Shown: piece by piece, positions 1 through 11,923 of the stretch
How the letters are laid out: each line of letters begins with the position of its first letter
How positions within the stretch are numbered: the stretch's first letter is position 1
Origin: Trichosphaerium sp. ATCC 40318
Lineage: Eukaryota; Discosea; Flabellinia; Trichosidae
Length of the DNA stretch: 64,000 bases
NCBI GenBank assembly: GCA_038496445.1
Contig: JALMLS010000268.1
Span: 393,299 to 457,298, forward strand
Direction: 5' to 3'
Notes under the pieces: generated by a model
Database searches by the model: none
The model's input: the letters and a program-made list of their open reading frames with translations, nothing else
Told to the model about the DNA's origin: nothing
Position numbers and translations under genes: made by a program

Positions 1-395
1 GGTTTCGTAGTGGGTGATTGTGTAGTCGGTGGATTTGTCGTTGGTGCGTCTATTGTTGGAGGCACCGTGGTTGGAGGTACCGTGGTTGGTGGCAATGTTG
101 TTGGAGGCACCGTGGTTGGAGGCACCGTGGTTGGAGGCACCGTGGTTGGTGGCACCGTTGTTGGAGGCACCGTTGTTGGAGGCAATGTTGTTGGTGGCAA
201 TGTCGTTGGTGGTTTTGTTGTAGGTGGACGTGTGGTAGGAGGAAGAGTAGTTGGAGGTTCTGTAGTAGGTGGACGTGTGGTAGGCGCAAGTGTAGTTGGT
301 GGAAGCGTTGTGGGTGCTTTGGTAGGAGGAGATGTTGTGGGATTGAAAAACGGAGGCATAGTTGGTGTCGCTGTTGGGATCGCTACGGGTGCTAT
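1..395. repeat. 15-nt minisatellite coding PPTT(x) repeats
   Basis: Tandem degenerate 15-bp units. On the minus strand they encode PPTTL, PPTTR and PPTTV pentapeptides, the tail of the mucin-like gene. The plus-strand reading (VVGGT repeats) is a shadow. The same type of array recurs at 6967-8010. Confidence 0.85.
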
Positions 396-2680
396 GCTTG
401 GTGGAATTATGAACTCGCAGTTGGTCACATGTTCGTATATTTCTAGTGCACCACTTTCGCTCCGAGAGATTGTGATATAACTGGTTGCTGCATCGTTGAA
501 GAGAATATCATAGATATAACCTACAAAAGCATTTTAGTTAAAACCTTATGTGGGTTTCAAAGAGTTGATAATGTACCTTCTTCACTATAAACAGGGATAG
601 GGGTTGTTGTGTTTTGAGGCTTCATAGCTATTGTACGAAGGTTTTGACCTATGCAAGATAATGTCATTACAACGTATGTCAAAAAACCAGGTTACCTGTT
701 CCGTTTGTATAAACCAAACATGGTAGTACTCTACTTGTAGCCCACAAACCCGAGTCCAGGCCCTTCTCCTCTACAAATATACCTATCCAACATATGAGTT
801 AATATTTACTAAGCTAAATCAATGAAAGTATGACAACTGCTAGCGTTAAGTTTTTGACATACCAGCAGTGCTCGTTATACCAGACTGAAGTTGTAGAGAT
901 GTCGAGTTTGTATCTGTAGCACTCCACCATAAGGTAAAATCGAGAGGCATCCGAGAAAGTTGAACTACTGTATTGAAACCATTGAATGTTTCACTAATAT
1001 CTGAAACTTTCGTCTGGAGTTCTGCCGTATAATCCTCTGGGATAGGAATACGTGCTTCAGATATAAACATCTCAAGTACAGCTGTAACAGGAGCAATATC
1101 ATCAGTGGCATTGCCAGACCCGTTATTGTTGCCAGTAGTGCTGGGCTCAAATGTAGTACTATTACCAGCACTTGGAGCAGGGCTGTTAGTACTATTACCA
1201 GTACTTGGAGTAGGGCTGTTAGTGGTATTACTAGCACTTGGAGCAGGGCTGTTAGTACTATTACCAGCACTTGGAGTAGGGCTATTAGTACTATTACCAG
1301 TTGGATTAGTGGTGCTATTGTCAGCAAACTGAGCTATAATGACAACACTAAAATAACTGTAAAAATATCATTGTTTATAGCTCTAAAAGTGAAGTTATTA
1401 GTATTAATTGTACGTACGTGTTGATGGCAACTTTACCAAGGAATAATTGTTTACCATCCCAGCGATCATCCTCAGTGTCGACAAGTTTTACCATGTCAGC
1501 TCCGTCGGTTTCTGTAGAGCAAACAGCGTCAAAAGGACCTTCTTTAGGGCCTACAGAGAATACTATGTATGTTTCAACAGCTGTTACTGCTAAGCCCAAT
1601 CCCGAAATGCCGTCTGGTTCTCTGCTGCAGTTATTGAGGTCAATCTAATAGAGTAAGTTTATATCACGTGGCGACCTCAAAACAAAAAGAAAAAAATCTA
1701 AATTTTTGTACGTTTAGGGTTGTAGGCAATATATTGCCGTCATCATCTGTGTCATAATTTTCTAAATCTATTACGTTTATTTCGTTGTTATAATTAACAT
1801 AGTAAATTGTTAAGTTGTCCAAAATAAGAAAGTCTCCACTAAAAAAAGAAACAAAGTCAAACATAAGACTGATTTTAACTACTGCGCACCCCCAATCTGT
1901 TACAAGTGTAGCATCGTTTGTCTCATTTGTATTGAGGAATATTTCAGATCCCTCACTAATGATAGCAGCTGGAAAACTAACAAAGATGTGGATATTTAGG
2001 TTAAAATCACTCAAGCCTTCACCTACAAAAAACATTATAATTAGAAAAAGGGTTTGAAGTTTCCGCAATCACGTGCGTATTACTTCATCAGTATCTGTCA
2101 TATAGTTGAGTTTGTGTAGTGTATAATCACCTTCTACATTTGCGAAATAGTATATGGTGTGTGAAAAAGAAGACAGCCTTGCCTTGCCGTGTGCCTATTA
2201 TCGGAGAAAAAAAAAAAGTGAATTTCTAGTATAGTTCATGTTGGCAACTCAGGAAATGTGTTTAAATGAACGATTCAGTATTGACGTACTGTAGCGGCGC
2301 TGCTAGCGCTGGTTAGCTGTTCACTACAATTGGCGGAACAATTAAGATTTAGTTTATGCATTTCTTGAACGTTCTCGCTGGTGTAAAGAGTATGAATGAG
2401 ATATTGATTGTCTTCGTCCAGTACTGAACAGTTTGAGTCATCGAACAGCATAAAAAACGTACGGAATATCGATTCAGAAGCAGTATCGTTCATCCAATGC
2501 ACTTGGGACCTGCTAGCAAGCAAACGGGGCTAATTGCATGTCAACACGCCAATAATATCGTATAACGTCTCTCACGCCTAATATAGGCGAAAAGGAGCAT
2601 ATTTAAACGGATCTTACCTCATCCATTGCGTATGTGCCCAAAAACAAGACGCAGCATAGTACCAGATGCATTAATCGCAT
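1..2680 (-). CDS. Large secreted mucin-like protein, 3' end outside window
   Basis: Reading leftward from an ATG at 2680, exon 1 encodes a classic signal peptide (MRLMHLVLCCVLFLGTYA). Frame-compatible exons follow: about 2526-2292, 2195-2090, 2028-1700, 1640-1420, 1320-870, 770-690, then about 630-590 and 513 to the left edge. I see no known domain in the N-terminal half. Two stretches look alike (LYTSENVQEMHKLN and IYYFANVEGDYTLHKLN), so an internal module may be repeated. An Asn/Ser/Thr/Pro linker (GNSTNSPTPSA units) lies at 1130-1320, and the C-terminal part is PPTT-type repeat likely to be O-glycosylated. The exons at 480-770 join the PT tract to the upstream part with intact phase, which is why I treat this as one gene. 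The junction near 2090/2028 does not fit phase cleanly. The stop codon is not in the window. Likely an extracellular or cell-surface protein. Confidence 0.6.
1130..1320. repeat. 33-nt tandem repeat coding GNSTNSP(T/A)PSA
   Basis: Four to five 33-bp units on the minus strand encode an 11-residue Asn/Ser/Thr/Pro repeat. Each has an N-S-T or N-T-T sequon, so it is a likely N- and O-glycosylated linker inside the mucin-like gene. Confidence 0.8.
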
Positions 2681-2787
2681 CTAGAATCAATAATAATCAA
2701 TGAATATAAGAAACCGTAAATGGTTAGGTTCCAGAAAGCGTTTTACTGCTTTTTATGGGATTTTGGTTAAGTCAGTTTTCTACAATT

Positions 2788-3939
2788 TTATTTCTTTCCT
2801 GTTATACTCAAATAATTTACAGTATTTTGGAACTGGACCGTAGGCTTAAGTGTTCCTGGTAGTACTTCAACCAGTTCTCCTTGTTCCAACACTTGACGAT
2901 CAGCACGTCGTGCTTGATACTCAAAATCTGTGAAAATAAAATTAGGTAAATTTGGAAAAAAAATACTATGTTGGTACCTGAGAAGTCAGTGTTAGTCATC
3001 CCGAACTCAATGTAATCGAATATGACATTTTTAGTTCTGTAGAATGTATCACTGACTTGGCACATGAGTGAACCATCTGGTAGAGTTGTCATTGATAGAT
3101 CCCAACTAGCCGCTTCAATCTTTTTGAAAAAAACAGTTTAGCTTTTGACAATTTATTTTTAATAAACGTACAACTTCTGCAAGGTCTGCCTGCTCAAAAC
3201 CTTCAACACCACATACTATAGGAGAAGCGATATTAATGATATACATACACATTTTGGGTTCAGTTATCTTAGACAAGCCCCAATCCTAAAAACAGTGTCA
3301 ACGCTTTCTCCCGAAAAAAAAAAAGAAAAAAAAAAAGTAGAGCAAGTTAACTGACGTGACCACAATGAAATTCGAGTGTAGTTGAGCGTTTACGCTCTTT
3401 GCAGGCTGTGCCTTCACTATACAATTGTTTTCTATCAACAACCCTCTCGAATTTGCCCAAATGGTAGACATCATTTCCGTTTGTTTGTGTAATTTCGTTG
3501 TTAATGCAAACTTTGTACTTCCACGATGATTTTTGACCCTCCACACATCCCTGGCAACCAATTAAGATATTTTGACTTTCATTAAACCACGTGGCTACTC
3601 ACTGGGAATTGGCCTATTTCTTCCATTGCTTGAGCAGCCGTTTTTTCCACTTTGGCAACTAGCTTAGCCTTTTTTTGTTGTCAGAATTGGTTTTAAAGGT
3701 CTTTATGCTATACCTTGTCTGTGTGATATTTAAAGGTGCAAATAGGGCCGTCATTAGGCTATATCATGTTATGAGCGTATATTAGGGAGGCGTACTGCTT
3801 GTATTGACACAGAACTGGAATCATCTTGAGCAAGTATTGTAAAACCGCGATGATCACCTTTTGGCAGCTCTGCAACGCATACTGACGCGCATAGAAAAAC
3901 AACTAAAAAAACGTAAACGAATTTTATTTCTAAAACCAT
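2788..3939 (-). CDS. Secreted MRH-domain (OS-9 / glucosidase II beta type) protein
   Basis: The first ATG at 3939 gives a signal peptide (MVLEIKFVYVFLVVFLCASV). Introns with GTACGC, GTATAG, GTGAGT, GTCAGT and GTACGT/GTACC donors join about seven exons to a TAA at 2788. The middle exons carry a mannose-6-phosphate-receptor-homology pattern: a Cys followed by SSWKYKVCINNEITQ, then YHLGKFERV, then YSEGTACKERKRSTTLEFHC, then ITEPKMCMYI ending in SPIVC. The Q, R, E and Y of the mannose-binding motif are all present in plausible places. This family binds N-glycans in the ER (OS-9/XTP3-B in degradation, glucosidase II beta, GNPTG). Which subfamily this is cannot be decided by eye. There is no HDEL-like end; the C-terminus is basic (SITGKK). 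It sits head-to-tail upstream of the mucin-like gene. Confidence 0.75.
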
Positions 3940-4053
3940 TGGAGTCACCTAAGAGTACCAGCAAGCGCCCAGCCATTATATCAGGAATAGTGTTTGACTG
4001 TTTAGATGACTTGTTGCGACTTGTAATTTTAAATTACAGCAGTCACCGTTAGA

Positions 4054-5354
4054 ATGGCGTCTAAATTTTACTCAGCTGCTGTACAGGGCGATCTCGGTGC
4101 CATTGATCTACTTGAATCATCAAATGACCCCAAGGCTCTTGTTAACGAACTAGATCAAGATAATCACACTGCCCTCCATTGGGCAGCGCAAACAAACGTA
4201 CCAAAGCTGGCCTTACAAGTTTTACAACATGGCGCAAATGTAAGATCAAAAATACGCTAATTTGGCCGCTAAAAAGCCCGTAGGTTAATGCTTTGACTAT
4301 ACAAGGATTTACACCAATTTACATTGCCGCCAGGCGTGGACACACAGACATTGTAAAAATATTGCTTAACGCCAACGCAGATCTTTCAGTACTTGTGCGT
4401 CAACTATAACAAAAGCGGTTACCCTTTCTGTACCAAAACTAACCAAATATCACAAGGATGGCCATCATCAGACCGCCCTTCACCGTGTATGCGAGAACGG
4501 GTTCGAAAACATAGCTGCGCTCATGTTATCTGGCGGTGCCAACGCTAATATCAATCAACAAGATCTAATGGGCCGCACAGCGCTCCATTGGGCATGCTCA
4601 AAGTACAAATAGAGGCCCCTCTTTGCGTTTAAAAATCTGACATTTACGCTCATGTAGGGGTTTGACTGAAACGACTAAATTGTTGCTTGAGCGTGGCGCT
4701 GATATTTTAAAAACAAAAAGTGGTGAAACTCCTTTGCATTGGGCTTGTATAGGTACAGAATTTTGGAAACAGTTTTTGTTGTTGAGAAATTTGACAAGTT
4801 TTTGCTGAACCTACTGGCCTATAGGTAACCATGAGGAATCTGTATCTGCGTTGCTCAAGTTTAAACCAATGGTTAAAGTTTATGGAAAGAATGAGAGAGG
4901 AGAGTCACCATATGACTTGGCGCAAAAGAACATAAAAGACCTCTTAAAAAGTGCGTTTTTTTTGAAGAATTTTTTTCACGTTGTGATTTTTTTTTTTTGA
5001 ACACGTGACGTATAAATCGATTTTTGTAACATTCCTGATGTATTAATAGTGCACGCAAACTCCTTGGGAATTGAAGATGAACAAGAAGCAAAGATTAGTA
5101 ATACACAACACTCGACAGCAGTCAAAAAGTTAAAAGGAAAACCAAAAGCTAAAAAACTAAATATTAGTTTTAAAATGAAACCTAAAAAGTAAACACAAAT
5201 TCCTTCCCCTTTTTTTTTTTTTTTGAAGTTAGTTTTAAAAGGTAGTTCACTGAAAAGACGTTGGTTTTTATCTTTTAGCGCTGACTCACTCTCTACTGCA
5301 CCAGAGGTTTGCTTTATCACGAACCCCGACAACGGCGCTTATATTGACATGTAA
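4054..5354 (+). CDS. Ankyrin-repeat protein
   Basis: Seven exons: 4054-4239, 4284-4394, 4457-4602, 4658-4752, 4825-4950, about 5050-5188 and about 5279-5354. They splice in frame to give about six ankyrin repeats with clear TALHWAA, GFTPIYIAARRGH, QTALHRVCENG, GRTALHWACS and GETPLHWACIG motifs. A Lys-rich segment (KKLKGKPKAKKLN) follows, and a short acidic tail ends in AYIDM. The fourth intron splits a Gly codon (CI-G-NHEES). The opening (LVNELDQDNHTALHWAA) resembles the ankyrin block of AKR/ZDHHC17-like proteins, but no DHHC domain or membrane segment follows, so it is only an ankyrin scaffold protein. An unspliced reading through the fifth exon would stop at 5190. I prefer splicing because the last exon stays open. 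Confidence 0.75.
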
Positions 5355-5459
5355 GGAAATTGCTTACTTGCAATGTAAAACCAGGGTCGTTGTCGACAGT
5401 GTACTAACATCTTTTTTGTTACATTTTGCATAAAGTTCAGTAAGTAACTGTGGATTGAT

Positions 5460-6010
5460 GACCACGTGGAACAAGGCGGTAGATAAACTCATATTGCACA
5501 GAATATCGTTACAGTTGATACATGTTCTAGTGGTACGCTACATGGAGTAAAGGTACTATTTATACGCCATTTGAACTTTTTTTTTGTAGAAAACCTAATG
5601 GTGAAGCGGTTGTTGGACAATGAACTATGAACTTGAGATTGTGCGTATATTACAAATCTATTGTTTAGAATGTGTTGTTATACAACTGTTGCCTTTCTCT
5701 CCTGTATGAACCGTACGCATACGTCACAATCCCAGATGAAAACCCGCAGACTGTTTTGCACAAATTAAATCTCGTCAATTACTTGACATATTTGCATGAC
5801 ACGCGCAAATACTTTTGAGATTATGGAACTACTATGGGACGTAGTGTAAATATTATCGTATTTCAAGGCAAACAAGGTGTAGACGCAGAATTAAGGTTTA
5901 AATTTTGAGGAAATATCTTTTTCTAGTCACTTTTTCAGAAACTGGAGTTACAAGAAAGACCTTTTATCAATTGACTGTGGATGTTTTAAACTTGGGTAGT
6001 AACAGCGAAA
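5460..6010 (+). pseudogene. Decayed coding region, function unknown
   Basis: Short open stretches separated by stops suggest a former gene. A run near 5510-5552 reads IAQNIVTVDTCSSGTLHGVK and ends at a donor-like GT. A run from about 5670 (NVLLYNCCLSLLYEPYAYV onward) meets an in-frame TGA at about 5817, then continues in the same frame as DYGTTMGRSVNIIVFQGKQG before a possible donor. I do not recognise the family. It could also be a real gene with introns I have misplaced. Confidence 0.3.
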
Positions 6011-6412
6011 CTTAACGAACTTTCCAATATTACGCGTGTCATTTAGATAGGTACTATCAAATGAAAACAATCTGCTGTGCCACTTTACAAGCTTAGGGAT
6101 TTCTCGTATTTCTATTTTTGTTTTTGTAATGACACGTGACGAAATAAAGTTTCGAGAAAATCTCGTGTTTCTCCTTAACTGGCTACGCTAAAACCAGGAA
6201 ATAGTATGCACCACATTCATAGCGCGTGATTGGCAAGGAAGTTTAAGGAGGTACTTTTTTTGCTTCTCTCACATATATTTAGTGATGTCTTAGACTTGAG
6301 ACAGCACAGTTGGTGAGAATGGCATTAGGAACTTCTCAATATTTTTAAAGCAAATCACAAGAACAGCAACCGTTACACAAGTTCACTTAGATGATTATAA
6401 AACAACAACAAA

Positions 6413-8021
6413 ATGCGGGGCAGCAACAACTCTTTTGTAATTACATTATTGTGCTTTTTAGCTATAGCATACTCGCAGAGTACGTGAACAATCTTTTTTG
6501 TATTGTAATAGCCTCACCTATTTTGCTTTTTAGACTCGTTCCCAACTCCATCATGTCCATCGGATAATTGGTCGCGTTGGTTAGTATCAATACAACACAC
6601 TCACAATCTTATTTCTAACAAAGTAAACAATAGGTTCAACGTTGATAGGCCTTCTGGAAACGGTGAGTACGAGTCAAGATTCAACCATGAGCGAATCCTT
6701 GGCCCCGTGTGTACGTCTGCTAAGCACCACAGCATCTTTTATGTATCTAACGAATGTTGAAGGCGCTACTGGTACTACTGCAGCCAATATACAGTGTGTC
6801 AATGTTGTTTCTGGTAGAGATTGGAGATCGTACCCTAATAATCCTTTCATAGTACCTTGTACTTTGGAAGGAGGTTTCCAGTGCAGGAACAGAGATATGG
6901 CTGTACTAGGCGTTAGGTTTTGTCCAAACATGCAAGTACGATACTGTTGTGAACCCGACGAAAGTAATACACCAACAACGATGCCTCCAACAACCCAACC
7001 TCCAACAACGGATCCTCCAACAACAGATCCTCCAACAACAATACCGCCAGGAACCATGTCTCCAATGGTACAATCTCCGACGACACTTCTCCCAACAACA
7101 CAACCGCCAACAAGTCTACCACCACGACCAACGCCACCAATGGTACCTACAACTATGCCGCCAACAACACAACCTCCAACAACGAATCCTCCAACAACAG
7201 AACCTCCAATCACAGAATCGCCAACAACGATATCACCAGGAACTTCTCCAACTGTACGATCCCCTGCAACACTACAGCCAACCACAGAACCTCCAACACG
7301 TCCACCAAGATCCACGTCACCAATGATACCAACAACCTTCCCTCCAACAACACAACCACCAACAACGAATCCTCCAACAACACAACCTCCAATAACAGAC
7401 CCGCCAACAACAATACCACCAGGAACCATGTCCCCAATGGCACAATCGCCATCAACAAATCTACCTACAACACAACCTCCGACCACTGAACCTCCTACAA
7501 CAAGACCACCTAGATCTTTGGCGCCAGTAGCACAACCTCCTACAACTATACCTCCAACAACACAACCACCAACAACAGATCCTCCAACGACACTACCACC
7601 AACAACGGATCCTCCGACAACAGATCCTCCAACAACAATACCACCAGGAACCATGCCTCCAATGGTACAATTGCCAACAACGCTATCCCCAACCACACAA
7701 CCGCCAACAAGTCTACCACCGCGACCAACGCCACCAATGGTACCAACAACCTTACCTCCAACGACACAACCTCCAACAACGAATCCTCCAACAACAGAAC
7801 CTCCAATAACAGAATCGCCAACAACGATACCACCAGGAACTTCTCCAACTGTACAATCCCCAATGACGCTATCTCCCACCACAGATCCTCCAACAACTCT
7901 ACCACCACGACCAACGCCACCAATGGTACCTACAACTATGCCGCCAACAACACAACCGCCAACAACGGATCCTCCAACAACGGATCCTCCTACATCGTTG
8001 CCACCAAACAGGGTCAAGTGA
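6413..8021 (+). CDS. Secreted WxxW-domain protein with long PT-repeat tail
   Basis: Exon 1 (6413-6479) encodes a signal peptide (MRGSNNSFVITLLCFLAIAYS). Exon 2 (6534-6579) and exon 3 (from 6634) join to read DNWSRWFNVDRPSGNGEYES. This matches the WxxW domain found in mucins and CILP, with pattern W..W.N.D.PSG.GE.E. The rest of the domain (GGFQCRNRDM, RFCPNMQVRYCC) and the PPTT repeats lie in a different frame, so a +1 shift is needed between about 6690 and 6755 (see findings). The C-terminal 350 residues are PPTT(D/Q/N/E/I) pentapeptides broken by P(R/N)(P/S)TPPM spacers. This should be an extracellular, O-glycosylated, matrix or cyst-wall-like protein. A poly(A)-like AATAAA lies shortly after the stop. 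Confidence 0.65.
6967..8010. repeat. 15-nt minisatellite coding PPTTx, with higher-order repeats
   Basis: About seventy degenerate 15-bp units. Longer blocks repeat as well: the segment reading IPPGTMSPMVQSPTTL recurs around 7040, 7410 and 7640, and SLPPRPTPPMVPTTMPP-like blocks recur around 7110, 7700 and 7900. This shows segmental duplication inside the array. Confidence 0.85.
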
Positions 8022-8345
8022 AGGAAACAGTAGTCTGGGGTGTTTGAAACTAAACAATAAATAGATTATCATAACTTATTGTGTAACAGTTTTTATTCAG
8101 ACACAAATAAATAAAAGGGCTGCCGCAACTTCTTTTAGGTGTTTGATTACGTCGAGAATATTAGAGTTGACAGCTATCGACACCTTAGTAGGTGACAAAA
8201 CCAAGCAGTCATACGCTATGTTGTCAGATTAACCAAAGCGTAACCCTGTTCAACGTATCAGGTTTCCTATTGTGCACGTGTTGTAGTATGACTTAACTAC
8301 GAAACTTTTTAAGTGCGTGTTTTAACGTTTAATCGTGTTACAGTA

Positions 8346-10016
8346 ATGGAAGAGGCATTTCATCTACCAGGTGATGACATAGAGACTCCAAAAGGGCCGT
8401 TGTCCCTCACAACACAGCTAATTATGCTAATTGCGAAGAATACAAAAATATACGGCTCTCAAACTTTGTACGCGTCACTATTGGGCTGAACTGACGATAA
8501 AAAGCGCCGTACTGCCATCAACACTCCAAACGCGAATATTAGCTGAAGCTTGTAAAACTTGTCGAAAAGTAAACATAAATTGGTCACTCTTTTTTACTCC
8601 AAGCGTACAATCAGAAATATTCACCACGACCGCGCAATAATTCCTTGTAGGTAACAGAATTGTTTTTCTATGGACACGAGACGATAACTGATATTACATT
8701 CAGCGGTACATCCACGTGATTTCAGACAATTTTTTTTTCTTCAAAATAACTGAGTTTCGATTAGAGCTTGCTGAGCATGGCACCCAATTGACCAAGCTAA
8801 CTCTTATTAATGTGTCATTGAAGGTACTAATTGTATCAACAATTTTATAATTTACTGTGATGTTAAGGGCTTCACGGCTGTTTGTAGCGCCTGTACAGCA
8901 CTCCAAGATGTCAACTTGGAAGGTATGAAATTAATAGAATCTATACAGCTTCCTAATTGACTTATAGGTTGCTTGGATGTTAGTAATAATGATATAGTTG
9001 CACTTTCAACCAATTGTAAACAACTGAAAAGGTTATCACTTTCTTGTCTTAATGTGTTTGAAGGTAAGCAACAAACAACATCGCAAGACCAACTGATAAT
9101 TTTCTGTATAATATAGATAATACTGTGTTGGATACCATCATCACTTTAACAAATTTGGAGAGTCTTAATATTGCCAGTACAAGCATTAAAGATGAACAGT
9201 AAGTACACACTTTCTTGACTTTGTAGTTTTTATACTAATGAATTCTTACGCATAGGTTTGCTTTGATTGCTCAAAATCTGACTAATCTGCAAGAAATCAA
9301 CCTTTCAGATACTCCTATAAAATCTTTAGAGCCATTGGGTAGCTTAAAAAAACTATAGTATGTTGTGTTGGCTGACCAGAAATACACTAGCATTACATAC
9401 TAATTTTTTTACTTTTGTAGCTACATAAATTTGGCTTGGTGCATTTCTGATAGCTTTTCGCTAGCGCCCTTAGCTAATTGTCTAGAATTGAGATTCTTGA
9501 GTATCACTGGCATGGATACTGCAGAGCATGAGCAAGTTGTCTTTCAAAAATGTAAAAAGCTTCATACACTTGTACGTGATCTTGTTAATTGTTCAGTTAC
9601 CTAACAATCTATTCAATAGTTGGCAGCACAAGTAAAATTTCTATCAGATGAAAGCTATGAACTTATGAAGACACTTCCCTCATTGGCTCATTTGGGTATT
9701 GCAGAAAGCTCTATAACCGAAACAGGAATGCAACATGTACTTGGGATATCTACGTTAACCTTCCTTGTATGGCTCCAGTTCAAAGTAGTACCAATTATTG
9801 ACATAGTACTCTTAGGATATAGCAATACATCAAAGGTTTGAAGAGTCCACATTGCACAAATTCGCAAACCTAAAAAATATCAAAAAGTTGAGTATTGAGA
9901 ATGGCGAGTTGCGACATTATGTTCTCTCTACTGAAGAGAAGGATATCATCACCAACAGTATTCCCTCAAGCACATCTCTGAAGTGGATTGACAATAGCAA
10001 CTACTTCTATAATTAG
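8346..10016 (+). CDS. Leucine-rich-repeat protein
   Basis: An ATG at 8346 opens MEEAFHLPGDDIETPKGPLS. LRR-coding exons follow at about 8750-8830, 8867-8910, 8969-9062, 9118-9199, 9257-9356, 9420-9570, 9620-9785 and 9817-10016. Typical repeats are QLTKLTLINVSLK, CKQLKRLSLSCLNV, LTNLESLNIASTSI, LTNLQEINLSDTPI and LPSLAHLGIAESSI, about 24 residues each. The product ends SLKWIDNSNYFYN at the TAG at 10016. The N-terminal part is uncertain. The ATG frame closes at about 8488, while the frame that looks like the same protein (LKLCTRHYWAEL to LPSTLQTRILAEAC, F-box-like) is shifted by one, so either an intron was missed or the sequence has an indel. One intron (9786-9816) is only 31 nt. Role unknown; this class often acts as a substrate adaptor. 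Confidence 0.65.
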
Positions 10017-10271
10017 ACTTGTACCACAGCCCATTCATTGGCATTTGAACTTGCTATCAAATCTCAACAACATTACAGCTGTAATGCTCGAACTCCAAAT
10101 AAAATGGACCAGTATAAACTTGACAATGTCACGTGCTTATAATTTCACCAATTACACAAAAAGGGGTGTTCAGAAAATTGTACGAGACGGACAATTAGCA
10201 AAACGCCGCTTAGTCCTTCTTGTGCGTGCCTTAAAGTTTGTGCGTACTCTCCGTTTACACAACTACACACA

Positions 10272-11923
10272 ATGATGGGCTGGATGGCCACAGGGCCAAC
10301 TGCAGAAGATCTTTCTCCATCACCAAAGACGGTAATGGCATTTATGCTTTTCCCGGCCTGATAGCATTATTTTATTGACGTATATAACAGGTAGATGATT
10401 ATAAAGCGCTTGCGAAGAAAACGCTAACTGACCTACTTAAAATTAACGCAGAAGGTGCGCTATACCCTATAAATGCGCTTTTCGCAATGTAAATAAAGTA
10501 TAACACTCAAACAAAATGTAGACGATTGGGTTGAGCTACAACACAGTTACGAGGGTGTAGAATTGCTTGACAAGACAGTAGAGGGCGAACAAGTTGCTAC
10601 ACTGAAAACAAGTGGCACTTTGCCTTGTTCTCCAGCTGTACGTTCCAATTTATACCTAATTACGCTCAATTAAATTGTTTCGAACAACTTAAAGCATTAC
10701 GGACAATCTTTTGCCCTTTTTTTCTTTTCTGTCCTTTCGTTTTGAACTAAAACAAGTGATTATTGCAGGAGTTATATCACATTGTCGCTACAACCGACTC
10801 TAGTGAACGATTGAAATGGGATAAAGAATGCTTGCACGTATCTCTCATAGAAGGCACGTGCCATTTGTTGTTTGAACGTTTACCTTGTGTGCAACACGTG
10901 ATTGGATCCATGATTAATTAATCTAATTGTAGAAATAAGCGGAGACTTGATTGTTATTTACCAAACGTATGCTGCGCCATATCCCCTTCAGAACAGAGAT
11001 GTAGTTGGATTCCGTGATACAGTATTTAAAGACGATGGGAGTTATATCCTATACGGGTCTTCAACAAACCACGACAAGGTACAACACGCTGAACAATCCT
11101 GGAAAACTGACTTTGCATTTTTTATTGACTTTTGATTTGTAGAAACCTCTTGACCCAAATTTTACACGTGCTTTCGGATTATCGGCTTTCATTGTAAAAC
11201 CAATACCTGGTGCGTGGTTATGCAAGTGTTTATCTAAATTTATTAACATGGTAATCAAGGAGAACCTTTTAAATGTCATGCTACGCGCATTGTACGAGTA
11301 GACCCTATGGGCTCTATTCCAAAGATGTTTTTAGCTCTAGCCAAAACAACAATGGCTAAGCAGTACAAAGTAGTCGTAGACTACGTCAAAACAGAGTACG
11401 TTATCTAATACATTTACAAATACAGTAACATTAACAAACTGAATAGAATTGCACCAAACAGAAAACCTGGACAAGTTAAGACACTTCCAAGACGTGTTTC
11501 TAAAGGTATACATACGCCTGTTACGACGTTTGTTATTAACCACTTTTTTAACAGTTCTGGACGTGTCCCCTGAGGAATCAGATGACGAGGAATCGGATGA
11601 CGAGGAAACTAACTTGCTCAGCGTTTCGCAAACTATTGATGATGATGATGTCGGATGTGTTCCATGATCCACATGATGCTGATTTTGATGATCTCAAAAA
11701 GCACGGTCACCATGCCGAGAAGTTGACTAAAATTCAACATGTACTTGAAAGGCTAGAGGAGAACACAAGACATTTGAATGATCGTATGCTGGCTTTAGAA
11801 AAGGGTAAAAAATTAGGTGGAAAAAAATCGACAGAAGTCATTTCTTGGACTTATGTTGCTATGGCTGCACTACCTTTTGTTGTATATGGAGCATATAAGA
11901 TGCTACAACAAGCAAAGAAGTAG
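10272..11923 (+). CDS. START-domain lipid-transfer protein with C-terminal membrane tail
   Basis: Exons 10272-10331, 10391-10454, 10522-10637, 10769 to about 10851, 10933-11078, 11143-11209, 11260-11395 and 11447 onward assemble a START domain. Landmarks are DDWVELQHSYEGVELL, SSERLKWDKECLHV, a PYPLQNRDVVGFRDT motif, GSYILYGSSTNHD and the HATRIVRVDPMGSIPKMF end that START domains share. START domains bind sterols or phospholipids in a helix-grip pocket. After it come an acidic or basic linker (depending on splicing), a coiled coil (about EKLTKIQHVLERLEENTRHL) and one hydrophobic segment (WTYVAMAALPFVVYGAYKML) close to the C-terminus. That tail would anchor the domain on a membrane facing the cytosol. 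The intron after ATAGAAG begins GCACGT rather than GT. Two alternative splicing paths at 11506-11702 both stay open (see findings). Confidence 0.75.

Noticed and set aside
10-480. 156-residue plus-strand ORF of VVGG(T/N/R) repeats
   Set aside because: It is the antisense reading of the PPTT minisatellite belonging to the minus-strand mucin-like gene.
965-1332. Leu/Val-rich ORFs on both strands
   Set aside because: Other frames of the GNSTNSP repeat; hydrophobicity comes from the repeat composition.
6674-8017. 447-residue minus-strand Gly/Val-rich ORF
   Set aside because: Shadow of the PT-repeat tail on the plus strand; no start context or splicing of its own.
11061-11279. Minus-strand 72-residue ORF in the START gene
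   Set aside because: Antisense to START exons with matching landmarks on the plus strand.
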